A stretch of 64,000 nucleotides of DNA from Caulobacterales bacterium (GCA_016183935.1 JACPDR010000003.1:1-64000); one strand, 5' to 3'; numbered from the stretch's first letter, positions 1-9,015 are shown. Notes: generated by a model from the sequence alone, not told the origin. Translations and numbers: made by a program.

Positions 1-938
<938 letters not shown>

Positions 939-973
939 TCTCGTCTCAATCCCTGGAAGCGCGGCGCGCTCCC

Positions 974-2311
974 TTATTCGATGATGTCAGCGCCGGAAAA
1001 TAGGTGGTTCCGGGGCGTTGCGCCATGCGCGCGCGGCGCCAGCTCCGTTTCATGCGTCATTCGGTCCAGCGCGAGCGCCAGTCTGTCCTCGGCCAGCGAC
1101 CGCGTCCCGGCCACGGCTCCTGCAAGAACCGGCGCATCCGCGTCGTTCCGGATCAGGACAGGCTGACCGCCGCGCGCCGCCGGCGGCAGGGCGTGCAACC
1201 GGGCCCGGTCGGCCTTTGACAGCGCGGCCATGCGACCAGCGGCGGGCGCAACGCTCCAGCCGGGCTCGGCGACGACGACCGCCCAGCGTCCGTCCCAGAC
1301 GGTCTCCACGCCCGGCGCCAGCGGCAGGGGCGGGACCGGGCGGCGGGCGAACTCGCCGGCCTCCCGGGTCACGAGGACTTGATGGGCCGCGGCCTCCATC
1401 CGGGCGCCGCACAGGGTGGCGGTGAAGACATCGCCGGCCCTCAGCCGCGTCAGCACCCGCTCAAGCCGGTCGCCTCGCGGCGGCCGGTCGCCGCCCCCGG
1501 CGCAGACGAGGAGGGCGGCGAGGGTTGGGGCGGAGATCGCGCGTTCGGCTGTGAACGCCCCCTCTCCGATCGGGAGAGGGAGGGGCCCGCCCGCCGATCG
1601 GCGCGTGGGAGGGTTCCGACCGGGTTCCGCCCGCCCCCCCGTCGCCGGATCGCGGCGCGATCCGGCTCCACCCAACGGGAGAAGGGAGGTTCGCGCCCGG
1701 GCTCGAGCGTATTTCGGATCCTCGTTCGCCGGGTCGTCGATCCAGTCCGCGCCCCGTCCGGCCAGCCAGTCGCGCAGCTCACCCCGGCCCACGTCCAGCA
1801 TGGGCCGCAGCAGCATCAGGCCCCGGCCTTCGGGCCAGGCCGGCGACGGCGACCAGTCCCGCAGCCGACCCAGGGTCGAGTCGTCGGCGCGCATGAGTTC
1901 GCCCTCGGCGACGTCGTCGGCGGTGTGGGCGAACAGGACGACCCGCGCGCCCGCCTCCCGCGCCGCGTCGGCGATCAGCCGATGGCGGGCGGCGCGGGCG
2001 GCGGCCGGCAGGCCGGTCGCCGGCTTCGGCCCTCGCCATGTGAGGCCGCGCCAGTCGACCCCTGCCGCGCGCGCGGTCCCGGCGGCGAAGGCTGTCCAGC
2101 CGACGCTGTCGGGGTTGAGGCCGTGGTCGACGGTCAGGGCCAGCAGGCGCCGGTCGTGGTCGCGCGCCCAGTCGGCGGCGACGCCCAGCAGGGCGACGGA
2201 GTCCCCGCCCCCGGACAGGGCCAGGGCCACGGGCCGCGCCGCGCCGCGCTCAAGCCGCGCAGTCAGCCGTTCGCGGACCCGGTCGAGCCAGGCCGGAACG
2301 GTCGGGCTCAG
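974..2311 (-). CDS. tilS: tRNA(Ile)-lysidine synthase TilS, with an in-frame repeat-derived insertion and probable CTG start
   Basis: Converts C34 of tRNA-Ile(CAU) to lysidine using ATP and lysine, in the cytosol. The PP-loop ATP-binding motif [13 protein letters not shown] is clear near the N terminus, followed by typical segments such as [12 protein letters not shown] and [10 protein letters not shown]. The frame has no ATG, GTG or TTG near the conserved N terminus; the only ATG is at 2491, deep inside cpoB. A CTG at 2309-2311 overlaps the cpoB stop as CTGA and is preceded by GGAGAGGGGG, so I chose it (about 445 residues). Between the conserved stretch [16 protein letters not shown] and the C-terminal part sit roughly 43 residues rich in G, P and R, encoded by a palindromic repeat (1560-1689). 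This stretch looks foreign to the family. Function is confident; the exact start is inference. Confidence 0.9.
   Translation of the reverse strand: MSPTVPAWLDRVRERLTARLERGAARPVALALSGGGDSVALLGVAADWARDHDRRLLALTVDHGLNPDSVGWTAFAAGTARAAGVDWRGLTWRGPKPATGLPAAARAARHRLIADAAREAGARVVLFAHTADDVAEGELMRADDSTLGRLRDWSPSPAWPEGRGLMLLRPMLDVGRGELRDWLAGRGADWIDDPANEDPKYARARARTSLLPLGGAGSRRDPATGGRAEPGRNPPTRRSAGGPLPLPIGEGAFTAERAISAPTLAALLVCAGGGDRPPRGDRLERVLTRLRAGDVFTATLCGARMEAAAHQVLVTREAGEFARRPVPPLPLAPGVETVWDGRWAVVVAEPGWSVAPAAGRMAALSKADRARLHALPPAARGGQPVLIRNDADAPVLAGAVAGTRSLAEDRLALALDRMTHETELAPRAHGATPRNHLFSGADIIE
1560..1689. repeat. Repeat-palindromic element inserted in frame within tilS
   Basis: One end is a hairpin, ccctctcc (1560-1567) pairing with ggagaggg (1573-1580). 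The interior holds a perfect 10-bp inverted repeat, 1645-1654 with 1656-1665, around one base. The far end is cccaacgggagaagggagg (1671-1689). Short-armed, GC-rich palindromic repeats with such ctctccc/gggagag ends are widespread between genes in alphaproteobacteria. Here the whole element is read in frame as part of TilS. Identification as a dispersed repeat rests on structure only; copy number in the genome cannot be seen from this window. Confidence 0.6.
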
Positions 2312-3180
2312 CCCCCTCTCCGGGCCGGACAGGCGAAGCGGGTGCGCAAGCCGGCCGCGCGCGTGCGCACGGCGGCGGCGGCGGCCTCGGCGTAGCGCCG
2401 GTCGAACTCGGAGAGAGCAGTGCAGGCCTGGGTCTTGCGGTCGGTCTCGTTCAGGGCCGTGGCGAGTTCGAGCACCGCGGCTCCGGCCCACCGCTCGTCA
2501 GGCCAGCCTTCCAGGGCGGCGGCGTAAAAGGCCACGGCCCCGGCATGGTCGCCAGCGGACACCCTCAGGTCGCCGAGCCGCGCGTTGGCTTCGCGGGCCT
2601 GGGGCGTATCCGGCCAGGCGAGAGCGACAGTCTGCAAGGCGCGGTCGCCCAGCGCCGGATCGGAGGCGGCCAGTCGCGCGGCGGCGGCCAGGTCACGGCC
2701 GGCATCGCCGGTCGGCGAGGTCGAGCTGATCGGCGCATTCAGTTCGGCTTCACGCTCCGCCGCCGCCGTTACGGCCTCGAGTCGGGTCTCGGCGTCGCGC
2801 AGCCGCGTGCCGAGGGCTTCGTTGTCCCGCCGGGTTTCGTCGAGTTGGAAGGTCAGCCGCTCCAGGTCTGCGTTGACCCGCTGCAGGGTGGCTTCGAGGT
2901 CGCCGAGGCGGCGGTCCATGGTGGAGACGCGGCCCGTCAGGGCCACGACCTCGGGCTCCGGCTCCATGATCACCGGCTGGCCGGCGGCGTTGCGCTGGGT
3001 CAGGGCCCGTTCCAGACGCCGCACGTTGCGGTCCAGCCGCTCCAGACTGCGCCGGTCCCACTGGATCGGCTCCATGGGGGCGGTCTGGGCCACGACGGTG
3101 GTCGTGCCGGCGATCAGGGCGACGCCCAGCACGGCGACCAGGGCGTTCTTCGAGCGAAGGGCGGAGGGGAGCTTCAGCAT
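2308..3180 (-). CDS. cpoB: Tol-Pal system periplasmic coordinator CpoB (YbgF)
   Basis: Periplasmic protein that links the Tol-Pal system to peptidoglycan synthesis during division. Residues 1-31 form a signal peptide ending in VAQ. Residues about 40-130 are heptad-rich coiled coil (LERLDRNVRRLERAL, LERLTFQLDETRRDNEALG). The C-terminal part (about 165-285) has the TPR-like layout of the family, for example ALNETDRKTQACTALSEFDR. The length of 290 residues fits. The start is an ATG at 3178-3180. It overlaps the proposed tilS start by four bases. It is separated from pal by an unrelated membrane-protein gene, which is unusual. Confidence 0.92.
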   Translation of the reverse strand: MLKLPSALRSKNALVAVLGVALIAGTTTVVAQTAPMEPIQWDRRSLERLDRNVRRLERALTQRNAAGQPVIMEPEPEVVALTGRVSTMDRRLGDLEATLQRVNADLERLTFQLDETRRDNEALGTRLRDAETRLEAVTAAAEREAELNAPISSTSPTGDAGRDLAAAARLAASDPALGDRALQTVALAWPDTPQAREANARLGDLRVSAGDHAGAVAFYAAALEGWPDERWAGAAVLELATALNETDRKTQACTALSEFDRRYAEAAAAAVRTRAAGLRTRFACPARRGG

Positions 3181-3219
3181 GGTTGTTTCGTCCCACCGAT
3201 TTGAGGCCGCCGCAAGGCG

Positions 3220-4323
3220 TCAGCCGGTCAGTCCGAGCGTGATGATGGCGAGGATGAACAGGGTGAAGGCGAAGACGCAGAACACCAGCAGGAACAGGGT
3301 GCGCCACGCCGCCGAGAACCACGACAGGCCGTAGGCGCCCTTCAGCTGGGCGAACATGTGGGCCGGGACGCCGAAGGTGAAGGCCAGCGCCCCGAGTGCG
3401 GCGAACCCGCCCCACAGGGGTCCCAGGATCGAGACGATCATCGCCAGGATCGACATCGCCGTCAGCGAATAGAGCACGAAGACGCCGTGGTCGTAGAGGG
3501 TGAAGCCGCGCCGCCACAGAAACAGCAGGGCCACGAACGGAATCGAGATCGGGATCAGCAGGAAGCTGAATTTGTAGGCCGTCTGCTGGAGCTTGTAGAG
3601 CGCGAGGTCCGGGTTGAGCAGCTTCTTGGTGACGGTCTTGTTGAGCCCGTCGTGGCCGAGACTGACCTTGAGGTCGCCCGAGGCGACGGCGTCGTGGACA
3701 TTGGCCTGCCAGCTGCCCGGGGTGAAGCCGTCGGTCCGCTTGCTCGTCGTGGCGGGCAGGCCGAGCCGGCTTTCCAGCACGGCGACGGTGGTCTCGCGCG
3801 CCTGCTCGGTCAACCGAAGCGCGCTCGATCCCGGCGTGCCCTGGGCGGTCCGCGAGGCCGCCGCCAGTTCGACGCGGGCGGTCTCCAGATCCTCCAGGAG
3901 CTCGATCCGTTCTTCGGGGTCCAGCGTGGTCGTGGCGGTCGGCGCGCCCACGCCGGTGAAGCTGAAGGCGAAGAACATCAGGAAGACGGTGAACAGGAAC
4001 ATCGCCAGCGGCGAGACGTAGCGGGTCCGCCGGCCCTGCACCCATTCGCGCGTCAGACGGCCAGGGTTGATCGCCAGCAGCGGCAGGGTGCGCCAGATGC
4101 GGGCGTCGAAGTGCAATACGCCGTGCAGCATCTCTTCGCCGAGGTGCAGCAGCGAGCGATGGACATGGGTCGGCTGGCCGCAGTTGGGACAGAATTTGCC
4201 GTCGACCGACTGGCCGCAGTCGGTGCAATGGCCCTCCGCGTCGCCGGCGTGGCCGGTCGGCCGCTCCAGCGCTCCCGCGAGAATCCCGCCTGTGGCCGCG
4301 CCGCCCGCCGCGTCGATGTCCAT
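3220..4323 (-). CDS. DUF3667 family membrane protein with N-terminal zinc ribbon
   Basis: Integral membrane protein of unknown role. Near residues 33-50 it has a zinc-ribbon signature, CTDCGQSVDGKFCPNCGQPT, followed by the stretch LLHLGEEMLHGVLHFDARIW that typifies DUF3667 proteins. There is a hydrophobic segment at about 97-117 (LAMFLFTVFLMFFAFSF), a soluble loop of about 130 residues, then four more hydrophobic segments in the C-terminal half (from about 250 to the end). It starts with an ATG at 4321-4323 and lies 39 bp upstream of cpoB on the same strand, between pal and cpoB. The pal terminator (4378-4410) separates it from pal, so it probably has its own promoter. Function unknown. Confidence 0.75.
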   Translation of the reverse strand: MDIDAAGGAATGGILAGALERPTGHAGDAEGHCTDCGQSVDGKFCPNCGQPTHVHRSLLHLGEEMLHGVLHFDARIWRTLPLLAINPGRLTREWVQGRRTRYVSPLAMFLFTVFLMFFAFSFTGVGAPTATTTLDPEERIELLEDLETARVELAAASRTAQGTPGSSALRLTEQARETTVAVLESRLGLPATTSKRTDGFTPGSWQANVHDAVASGDLKVSLGHDGLNKTVTKKLLNPDLALYKLQQTAYKFSFLLIPISIPFVALLFLWRRGFTLYDHGVFVLYSLTAMSILAMIVSILGPLWGGFAALGALAFTFGVPAHMFAQLKGAYGLSWFSAAWRTLFLLVFCVFAFTLFILAIITLGLTG

Positions 4324-4377
4324 GCCGCCGTCCCCTGCTGCTGTCCGGTGGTTTACCCGCCGCGGCGGGCGGCGGTC

Positions 4378-4410
4378 AAAAAAGAAAGGGCGGCCGGTGA
4401 TCGGCCGCCC
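4378..4410 (-). terminator. Rho-independent terminator of pal
   Basis: A perfect 9-bp stem, gggcggccg (4388-4396) with cggccgccc (4402-4410), around a 5-base loop. On the minus strand it is followed by ctttctttttt, a clear U-tract. It lies 30 bp past the pal stop, so it should end the tol-pal transcript before the DUF3667 gene. Confidence 0.85.
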
Positions 4411-4439
4411 TTCCTGAAATCACCGACGGCGTCGCCGGA

Positions 4440-4991
4440 TCAGCGCGTGGCGCCGCTGACGATGGCGGTGTGGGCGTTGCGGTTGCGGGCCCAGGCCTCC
4501 TCGTTCGAGCCGGCCGCGATCGGACGCTCCTTGCCGTAGCTGATGGTGTCGATACGGGCGGGGGCGATGCCGCGCTGGACCAGATAGGTCCGCACCGACT
4601 CGGCGCGGCGCGCGCCGAGCGCGAGGTTGTACTCGCGGGTGCCGCGCTCGTCGGCGTTGCCCTCGATCCGGACGATGACCTGCGGATAACGCTGCAGCCA
4701 CGCCGCCTGGGCGTCGAGACGCGGGTAGGCGTCGGGGCGAACCTCGTAGCTGTCGAGGTCGAAATAGATCCGGTCGCCGATGTTGACGACGAAGTCCTGC
4801 TCGGAGCCCGGCGTGGACGCGCCGAGGTCGCCGCCATCGACGGGACCGGTCGGAGCCGTCGGATACTGCGGGCCGGTGGCCGGGGGCGTGTCGCCGGCGG
4901 CGCTGTCCACCGGACGGCGCGGGGTGCAGGCGGCGATGGCCGTGACGGCCACGCCGACGGCGACCAGACGGAGGAGGGTCGAGGTCTTCAT
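4440..4991 (-). CDS. pal: Peptidoglycan-associated lipoprotein Pal
   Basis: Outer-membrane lipoprotein that binds peptidoglycan and, with TolB and TolA, constricts the outer membrane at division. It has a lipoprotein signal with the lipobox residues AIAAC (Cys21), a Pro/Gly-rich linker to about residue 60, and an OmpA-like domain at about 70-183. That domain includes YFDLDSYEVRPDAYPRLD, IRIEGNADERGTREYNLALG and ARRAESVRTYLVQRGI, which carry the peptidoglycan-binding Asp and Arg of the family. The start is an ATG at 4989-4991. It follows tolB by 124 bp and ends at a strong terminator. Confidence 0.97.
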   Translation of the reverse strand: MKTSTLLRLVAVGVAVTAIAACTPRRPVDSAAGDTPPATGPQYPTAPTGPVDGGDLGASTPGSEQDFVVNIGDRIYFDLDSYEVRPDAYPRLDAQAAWLQRYPQVIVRIEGNADERGTREYNLALGARRAESVRTYLVQRGIAPARIDTISYGKERPIAAGSNEEAWARNRNAHTAIVSGATR

Positions 4992-5115
4992 AATCAGTCG
5001 TCTCCTTGGTGCGAGGCCTCGGCCTCCAGCTTTGCTATAATCGTGGGGTACTGTCGCGCCACTGATTTCACCAGTCGCGATAACGCGGAATTGAGCCGAA
5101 AGGCTCCGCTTGAAT

Positions 5116-6486
5116 TCAGCTGGCGCAGCTGTCGGGGCCGCCGCTTCCGAGATTGCTGGGCTGCTCGTCGAGAAGCGGCGACCAGGCCGGATCGGTCCCG
5201 CGGCCGTTGTAACCGGCCTGGCTGACCACCCGTCCCGACAGATCCACGGTCCATAGCCGGGTGTCGCCGCCCGGCGACTGGCGCGCGAACATGATGTAGC
5301 GGCCGTTGGGGGCCCACGACGGCCCCTCCTCGAAATAGCTCGACGAGAGGATGCGCTCGCCGGTGCCGTCAGGCTTCATCACCCCGGTCGAGAAGCGGCC
5401 GCCGCCCTGTTTGGTGAAGGCGATCAGGTCGCCGCGCGGGCTCCAGTTCGGGGCGGTGTAGATGCCGCCGCCGCGCGAGATGGGCCGCTGGCCCGAGCCG
5501 TCGGCGCGCATGATGTACAATTTGGCCGACCCCGAGCGGTCGGAGGTGAAGACGATCTGGCTGTTGTCCGGGCTGAACGACGGCGAGGTGTCGATGGCCG
5601 GATCGTTGGTCAGGCGGCGCACTTGGCGGCTGGCCAGGTCCATCACATAGACGTCGGTGTTGCCGCCCCGGATGATGGAGAAGGCCATCTTCGAGCCGTC
5701 GTTGGAGAAGCGCGGGGCCAGCACCTGGCCGTCGAACTCGCCCAGGCTCTCGCGTCGGCCGGTGGCCAGATTGTACAGGTAGATGCGGCTGTAGTCCTTG
5801 CCCAGCGCGACATAGGTGATCTCGTTGGGGTCGTTCAGCGAGAAGCGCGGCGACATGATGATCTCTTCGCCCTGGGTAAGGAAGACCGGGTCGAAACCGT
5901 CCTGATCCGAGATGGCGAGGCGCGACAGACGGTTGAGCTGGGTGCCGCTTTCCGACACGAACAGCACGCGGCTGTCGAAGAAGGCGGCCTCGCCGGTCAT
6001 GCGCTGATAGACCACGTCGGCGATCTTGTGGCCGATGCGGCGCCACTGCTCGGGCGTGGCGGTGAAGCGGTAGGAAGCCAGCTGGCACTGGCGATAGGGG
6101 TCGTAGAGGCGGAAGCCGTAATCGTTGCGGTTGTCCGGCCGGCGCGTGACTGAGCCGTACAGCACCGCCTGCGCCCCGATCGAGGTCCACTGCGGGAAGT
6201 TGGGAGCGTTGGCGACCGTCAGGCCGGTCTCGACGAAGCTAGCCTGGTCGAGCGGCTCGAAATAGCCGGAGCGGCGCAGGTCGGCGCGGATCACCCCCGA
6301 CAGGTCGGCCCCGTTCTGCCCGTCGAAATTGACCACGGCGATCTGGAAGGGGCGGAGCACGCCCTGGTCGATCTCGACTTCGACCGGGCCGGTCTGTCCG
6401 GGCTGTCCCGGAGGTGTCTGGCCCACGGCGGCGCTCGCGGTCATGGCCAGAATGGCGACGCCGGCCAGAAGTCGGTTCAGACGCAT
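5116..6486 (-). CDS. tolB: Tol-Pal system translocation protein TolB
   Basis: Periplasmic beta-propeller protein that binds Pal and is recruited by TolA. The start is set at the ATG 6484-6486 because it gives a clean signal peptide (LLAGVAILAMTASAAVGQ) and follows GGGAG; an open frame runs further upstream to 6552 but that part looks random. Mature 434-residue protein: N-terminal domain (VEIDQGVLRPFQIAVVNFDG onwards), then repeated propeller blades with the family phrases FSPDNSQIVFTSDRSG, LYIMRADGSGQRPISRGGG and SWAPNGRYIMFARQ. It lies in the tolQ-R-A-(tolA-C)-B-pal order. Confidence 0.97.
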   Translation of the reverse strand: MRLNRLLAGVAILAMTASAAVGQTPPGQPGQTGPVEVEIDQGVLRPFQIAVVNFDGQNGADLSGVIRADLRRSGYFEPLDQASFVETGLTVANAPNFPQWTSIGAQAVLYGSVTRRPDNRNDYGFRLYDPYRQCQLASYRFTATPEQWRRIGHKIADVVYQRMTGEAAFFDSRVLFVSESGTQLNRLSRLAISDQDGFDPVFLTQGEEIIMSPRFSLNDPNEITYVALGKDYSRIYLYNLATGRRESLGEFDGQVLAPRFSNDGSKMAFSIIRGGNTDVYVMDLASRQVRRLTNDPAIDTSPSFSPDNSQIVFTSDRSGSAKLYIMRADGSGQRPISRGGGIYTAPNWSPRGDLIAFTKQGGGRFSTGVMKPDGTGERILSSSYFEEGPSWAPNGRYIMFARQSPGGDTRLWTVDLSGRVVSQAGYNGRGTDPAWSPLLDEQPSNLGSGGPDSCAS

Positions 6487-6582
6487 TGTTAGCTCCCGCA
6501 AGTCAGACGTACGCCGGTCCTTATCACCGGACCGTTCGCGAGAAGCCAGCATGGCCGCGAATGGGGCGACTTTCGGGCCTGA

Positions 6583-6966
6583 TCAGCTTTGATCAGTCCC
6601 GCCGCAGACGCGAGCCAGATTGAACGCAGCCCGAAACTCTCCGCCCGTGTAGCCTTCCGGCACGTCGAAGGGCGCCGAGGTCAGCAGGGCTCTCAGGGCC
6701 GCGTCCGCCGCCGCCCGGTAGACGGGCGTGTCCTGCGCCCGCACCGGCGCCGGATGGCCCACGATCTCGCCGTTCGCGTCGATCGTTACGTCGAAGACGA
6801 TTCTGAGCGCCCGGACGCCGGGCGCTTCGCAGTCGACGCGCCAATGCTCGTAAACCTGGCTCAGAATGGCCGCGCCGGTTTGCGCCTCCGCCGCCCCCGA
6901 CGACGGGCCCTGGGGCGCCGCCTGCAGGCCGAGAACGAGCGCAATTGCGATGTGCAGGGACGTCAC
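6583..6966 (-). CDS. Secreted stand-alone TolA C-terminal-domain paralogue
   Basis: A 127-residue protein with a signal-like N terminus (about residues 1-18, IAIALVLGLQAAP) and no other membrane segment. From residue 35 to the end it is a close copy of the last domain of the adjacent TolA. Aligned pieces are ILSQVYEHW / MFNQVYQNW, FDVTIDANGEI / MDVTLDARGRI, TSAPFDVPEGYTGGEFR / RTAPFDVPSGFSGGEYR and FNLARVCG / FNMERACG. The GTG start (6964-6966) follows GAGG and lies 8 bp after the tolA stop, so the two genes are probably co-translated. It lacks the TolA anchor and Pro-rich arm. Role unknown; a periplasmic partner or competitor in TolA-TolB contacts is one inference. Confidence 0.8.
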   Translation of the reverse strand: MTSLHIAIALVLGLQAAPQGPSSGAAEAQTGAAILSQVYEHWRVDCEAPGVRALRIVFDVTIDANGEIVGHPAPVRAQDTPVYRAAADAALRALLTSAPFDVPEGYTGGEFRAAFNLARVCGGTDQS

Positions 6967-6974
6967 CGGATTCC

Positions 6975-7760
6975 TCAGCCGCGCCCGCAGGCCCGCTCCA
7001 TGTTGAACGACGGACGATACTCGCCGCCGCTGAATCCGGAAGGGACGTCGAACGGCGCGGTCCGGACCAGCGCCTGCATGGCCCCGGCGGCGACGGCGCG
7101 CCAGACCGGATCGTTTCGCGCCCCGACCAGCGTCGGCCCGTCCGTGATGCGACCACGGGCGTCGAGGGTCACGTCCATCTGGATGCGAAGGTCCGCCGCC
7201 CCCGGCGTCTGACAGGGCGGATTCCAGTTCTGGTAGACCTGGTTGAACATGGCGGTGATGACCGGTCCGCTGGTCTGGCCCGCCGTGCCCCCGGACTGCT
7301 GGCCAGACGGCGGCCGCGTGTCCCGCCGGGGCGACCGGTTCGGCCGGTCGGCGGCGAGGGCGCCGAGGTCCAGCCGCGGCTCCTCGCGCGGCCGCGGCGT
7401 TTCGCGCTTCTTCGCCGGCGGCGGCGTGCTGGGCCGCGGCGGCGGCGTCGTGCGCGGGGTCGGCCGGGGGGCGGGCGCCTTTTCCGGCGGACGCGGGGTC
7501 GGCACGGGGGTGGGCGTCGGCGGCGGGGGTTCGGGCGCCTCGACCGGCGGCGCGGCCGCCGTGTCGATCGCCGGGTCCTCGGAGGGCGCGTCGGCGGGGC
7601 CGGCCAGCACCATCTCCTCGGACAGGATCGAGACCGGGATGGTGGTGACGATCTGGCGCTGCGGCCGGTCGCCGGTCGCCGTCAGGGCGAGCAGCACCGC
7701 GCCGATGATCGCCGCGTGGACGACCACCGATCCGATCAGGGCCGGGCCGGGACGCTCCAA
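6975..7760 (-). CDS. tolA: Cell envelope integrity protein TolA
   Basis: Inner-membrane anchored energy transducer of Tol-Pal. A single N-terminal membrane helix (about residues 8-27, LIGSVVVHAAIIGAVLLALT) is followed by a long Pro-rich spacer (about 45-165; many PPP, PTPTP and RPPEK stretches) and a C-terminal globular domain with VYQNWNPPCQTPGAADLRI and FDVPSGFSGGEYRPSFN. The start is a TTG at 7758-7760 preceded by GAGGAGG; there is no ATG in frame. TolR ends 4 bp upstream. Length 261 residues. The spacer uses proline rather than the Ala/Lys-rich helix of the E. coli protein. Confidence 0.93.
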   Translation of the reverse strand: MERPGPALIGSVVVHAAIIGAVLLALTATGDRPQRQIVTTIPVSILSEEMVLAGPADAPSEDPAIDTAAAPPVEAPEPPPPTPTPVPTPRPPEKAPAPRPTPRTTPPPRPSTPPPAKKRETPRPREEPRLDLGALAADRPNRSPRRDTRPPSGQQSGGTAGQTSGPVITAMFNQVYQNWNPPCQTPGAADLRIQMDVTLDARGRITDGPTLVGARNDPVWRAVAAGAMQALVRTAPFDVPSGFSGGEYRPSFNMERACGRG

Positions 7761-7764
7761 ACCG

Positions 7765-8229
7765 TCAGCCCTCCTCGCCCGGGGAGGCGGCGGTGTCGGT
7801 GACCAGGTTCAGCTTGGTGAAGCCGGCGGCCGACAGGCGGGCCATCACCCGCGCCACCGCCTGGTAGGGCGCGCGGCCGTCGCCCCGCACCGAGACCGGA
7901 TTGTCGCGCGCGTCAGCGCCGCCCGCCTCCGACACGCGCGGGATCAGGTCGTCCCAGGCCACGGCGCTCTCGCCGACGAAAATCTCGCCGTCGCGGCCGA
8001 TGGTGACCACCACCGGCTCGTTGACCGAATTCATGGCGCTGGCCTCCGTCTTCGGCAGCTCCACCGGCACCGCCACGTTGAGCAGCGGGGCCGAGATCAT
8101 GAAGATGATCAACAGCACGAGCATCACGTCGACCAGCGGCGTGACGTTGATCTCGCTCAGGGGCCGTTTGCGGGCCCGTCTGCGGCCCCGGACGTGTCCG
8201 CCCGCGCCGCCGCCTCCGCCCATGGCCAT
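7765..8229 (-). CDS. tolR: Tol-Pal proton-channel subunit TolR (ExbD family)
   Basis: Together with TolQ it forms the proton-driven motor that energises TolA. The start is set at the ATG 8227-8229, just 1 bp past the tolQ stop; an upstream in-frame ATG at 8289 would lie inside tolQ. The sequence has a Gly-rich cytosolic N terminus, then SEINVTPLVDVMLVLLIIFMI, in which the membrane Asp of the family (VDVMLVLLIIF) is present, then a periplasmic domain with VPVELPKTEAS and VSVRGDGRAPYQAV. 154 residues. Confidence 0.96.
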   Translation of the reverse strand: MAMGGGGGAGGHVRGRRRARKRPLSEINVTPLVDVMLVLLIIFMISAPLLNVAVPVELPKTEASAMNSVNEPVVVTIGRDGEIFVGESAVAWDDLIPRVSEAGGADARDNPVSVRGDGRAPYQAVARVMARLSAAGFTKLNLVTDTAASPGEEG

Positions 8230-8230
8230 C

Positions 8231-8974
8231 TCAGAGCTCCCGGCGGGCGTAGTCGGCCGCGGGTTGCGGCGCGGGGCTGGACGGGCCACCCAGCCGGCGC
8301 GCCACGGCGGCCTGCAGGTCGTCGGCGAAGCTCTCGAGCCGCCCGGTGAACTTGCCCGCGTCGATCGAGAACTTGTTGTAGGCGATATAGGCCGGGATGG
8401 CCGCCGCGAGGCCGAGGGCCGTGGCGAACAGGGCTTCCGAGATCGCCGGCGCGACCGTGGCCAGGTTGGTGTTGCCGGAACTGGCGATGGCTCCGAAGGC
8501 GTTCATGATGCCCCAGACGGTGCCGAACAGGCCGATGAAGGGCGACGAGGTGGCGACCACCGACAGCACGCCCAGACCGTTCTCCACGCGCTGGCCCTCG
8601 CGCGCGATCAGGCTGTCCAGCGCCCGGTCGATCCGGGCCATCAACATGTTGCCCTGCCCTTCCGTCAGCGGACCCCGGGTGCGCGCTTCACGCCAGTCCG
8701 CCAAGGCGATGACCAGCATGCGCGGCAGGGGATGGACCGGGTGGGGTCCGGCTTGCGCCGCGACGTCCTCGAGCGACCGGCCCGAGCCGACCGCGTTCTC
8801 GAAGGCCGTGGCCTGCCGGTTCAGCGAGCTGAAGCGCACCGCCTTGTCGATGATCACCGCCCACGACCACAGCGAGGCGACGGCCAGGCCGACCATGATC
8901 GCCTTCACGACCGGATCGGCCTCCATGAACAGGGTCACGGGGTTCATCATCATCGATGCGTCGGCGACGGTCAT
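8231..8974 (-). CDS. tolQ: Tol-Pal proton-channel subunit TolQ (ExbB family)
   Basis: Three-helix inner-membrane subunit of the Tol motor. The start ATG (8972-8974) follows the purine-rich gaaagagga; the longer frame to 9076 is not protein-like. Membrane segments are at about residues 20-40 (VKAIMVGLAVASLWSWAVII), 138-160 (GVLSVVATSSPFIGLFGTVWGI) and 175-200 (VAPAISEALFATALGLAAAIPA). The last two include the conserved Thr and Pro positions of the MotA/TolQ/ExbB channel family. First gene of the tolQRA unit, separated from ybgC by 138 bp. Confidence 0.96.
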   Translation of the reverse strand: MTVADASMMMNPVTLFMEADPVVKAIMVGLAVASLWSWAVIIDKAVRFSSLNRQATAFENAVGSGRSLEDVAAQAGPHPVHPLPRMLVIALADWREARTRGPLTEGQGNMLMARIDRALDSLIAREGQRVENGLGVLSVVATSSPFIGLFGTVWGIMNAFGAIASSGNTNLATVAPAISEALFATALGLAAAIPAYIAYNKFSIDAGKFTGRLESFADDLQAAVARRLGGPSSPAPQPAADYARREL

Positions 8975-8990
8975 TCGGTCGTCCTCTTTC

Positions 8991-9015
8991 GTCCGGTGCG
9001 TCCTGTGCACCGGAC
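8991..9015. other. Hairpin in the tolQ leader
   Basis: Perfect 9-bp inverted repeat, gtccggtgc (8991-8999) and gcaccggac (9007-9015), with a 7-base loop, ending 16 bp before the tolQ start and next to its ribosome binding site. There is no T-tract, so it is not an obvious terminator. It could be a weak attenuator, an operator or an mRNA-stabilising structure. Confidence 0.5.

Noticed and set aside
2750-4228. A 492-codon minus-strand frame across the DUF3667 gene and cpoB
   Set aside because: It is out of frame with two recognisable proteins, is full of Arg/Pro/His runs and has no motif.
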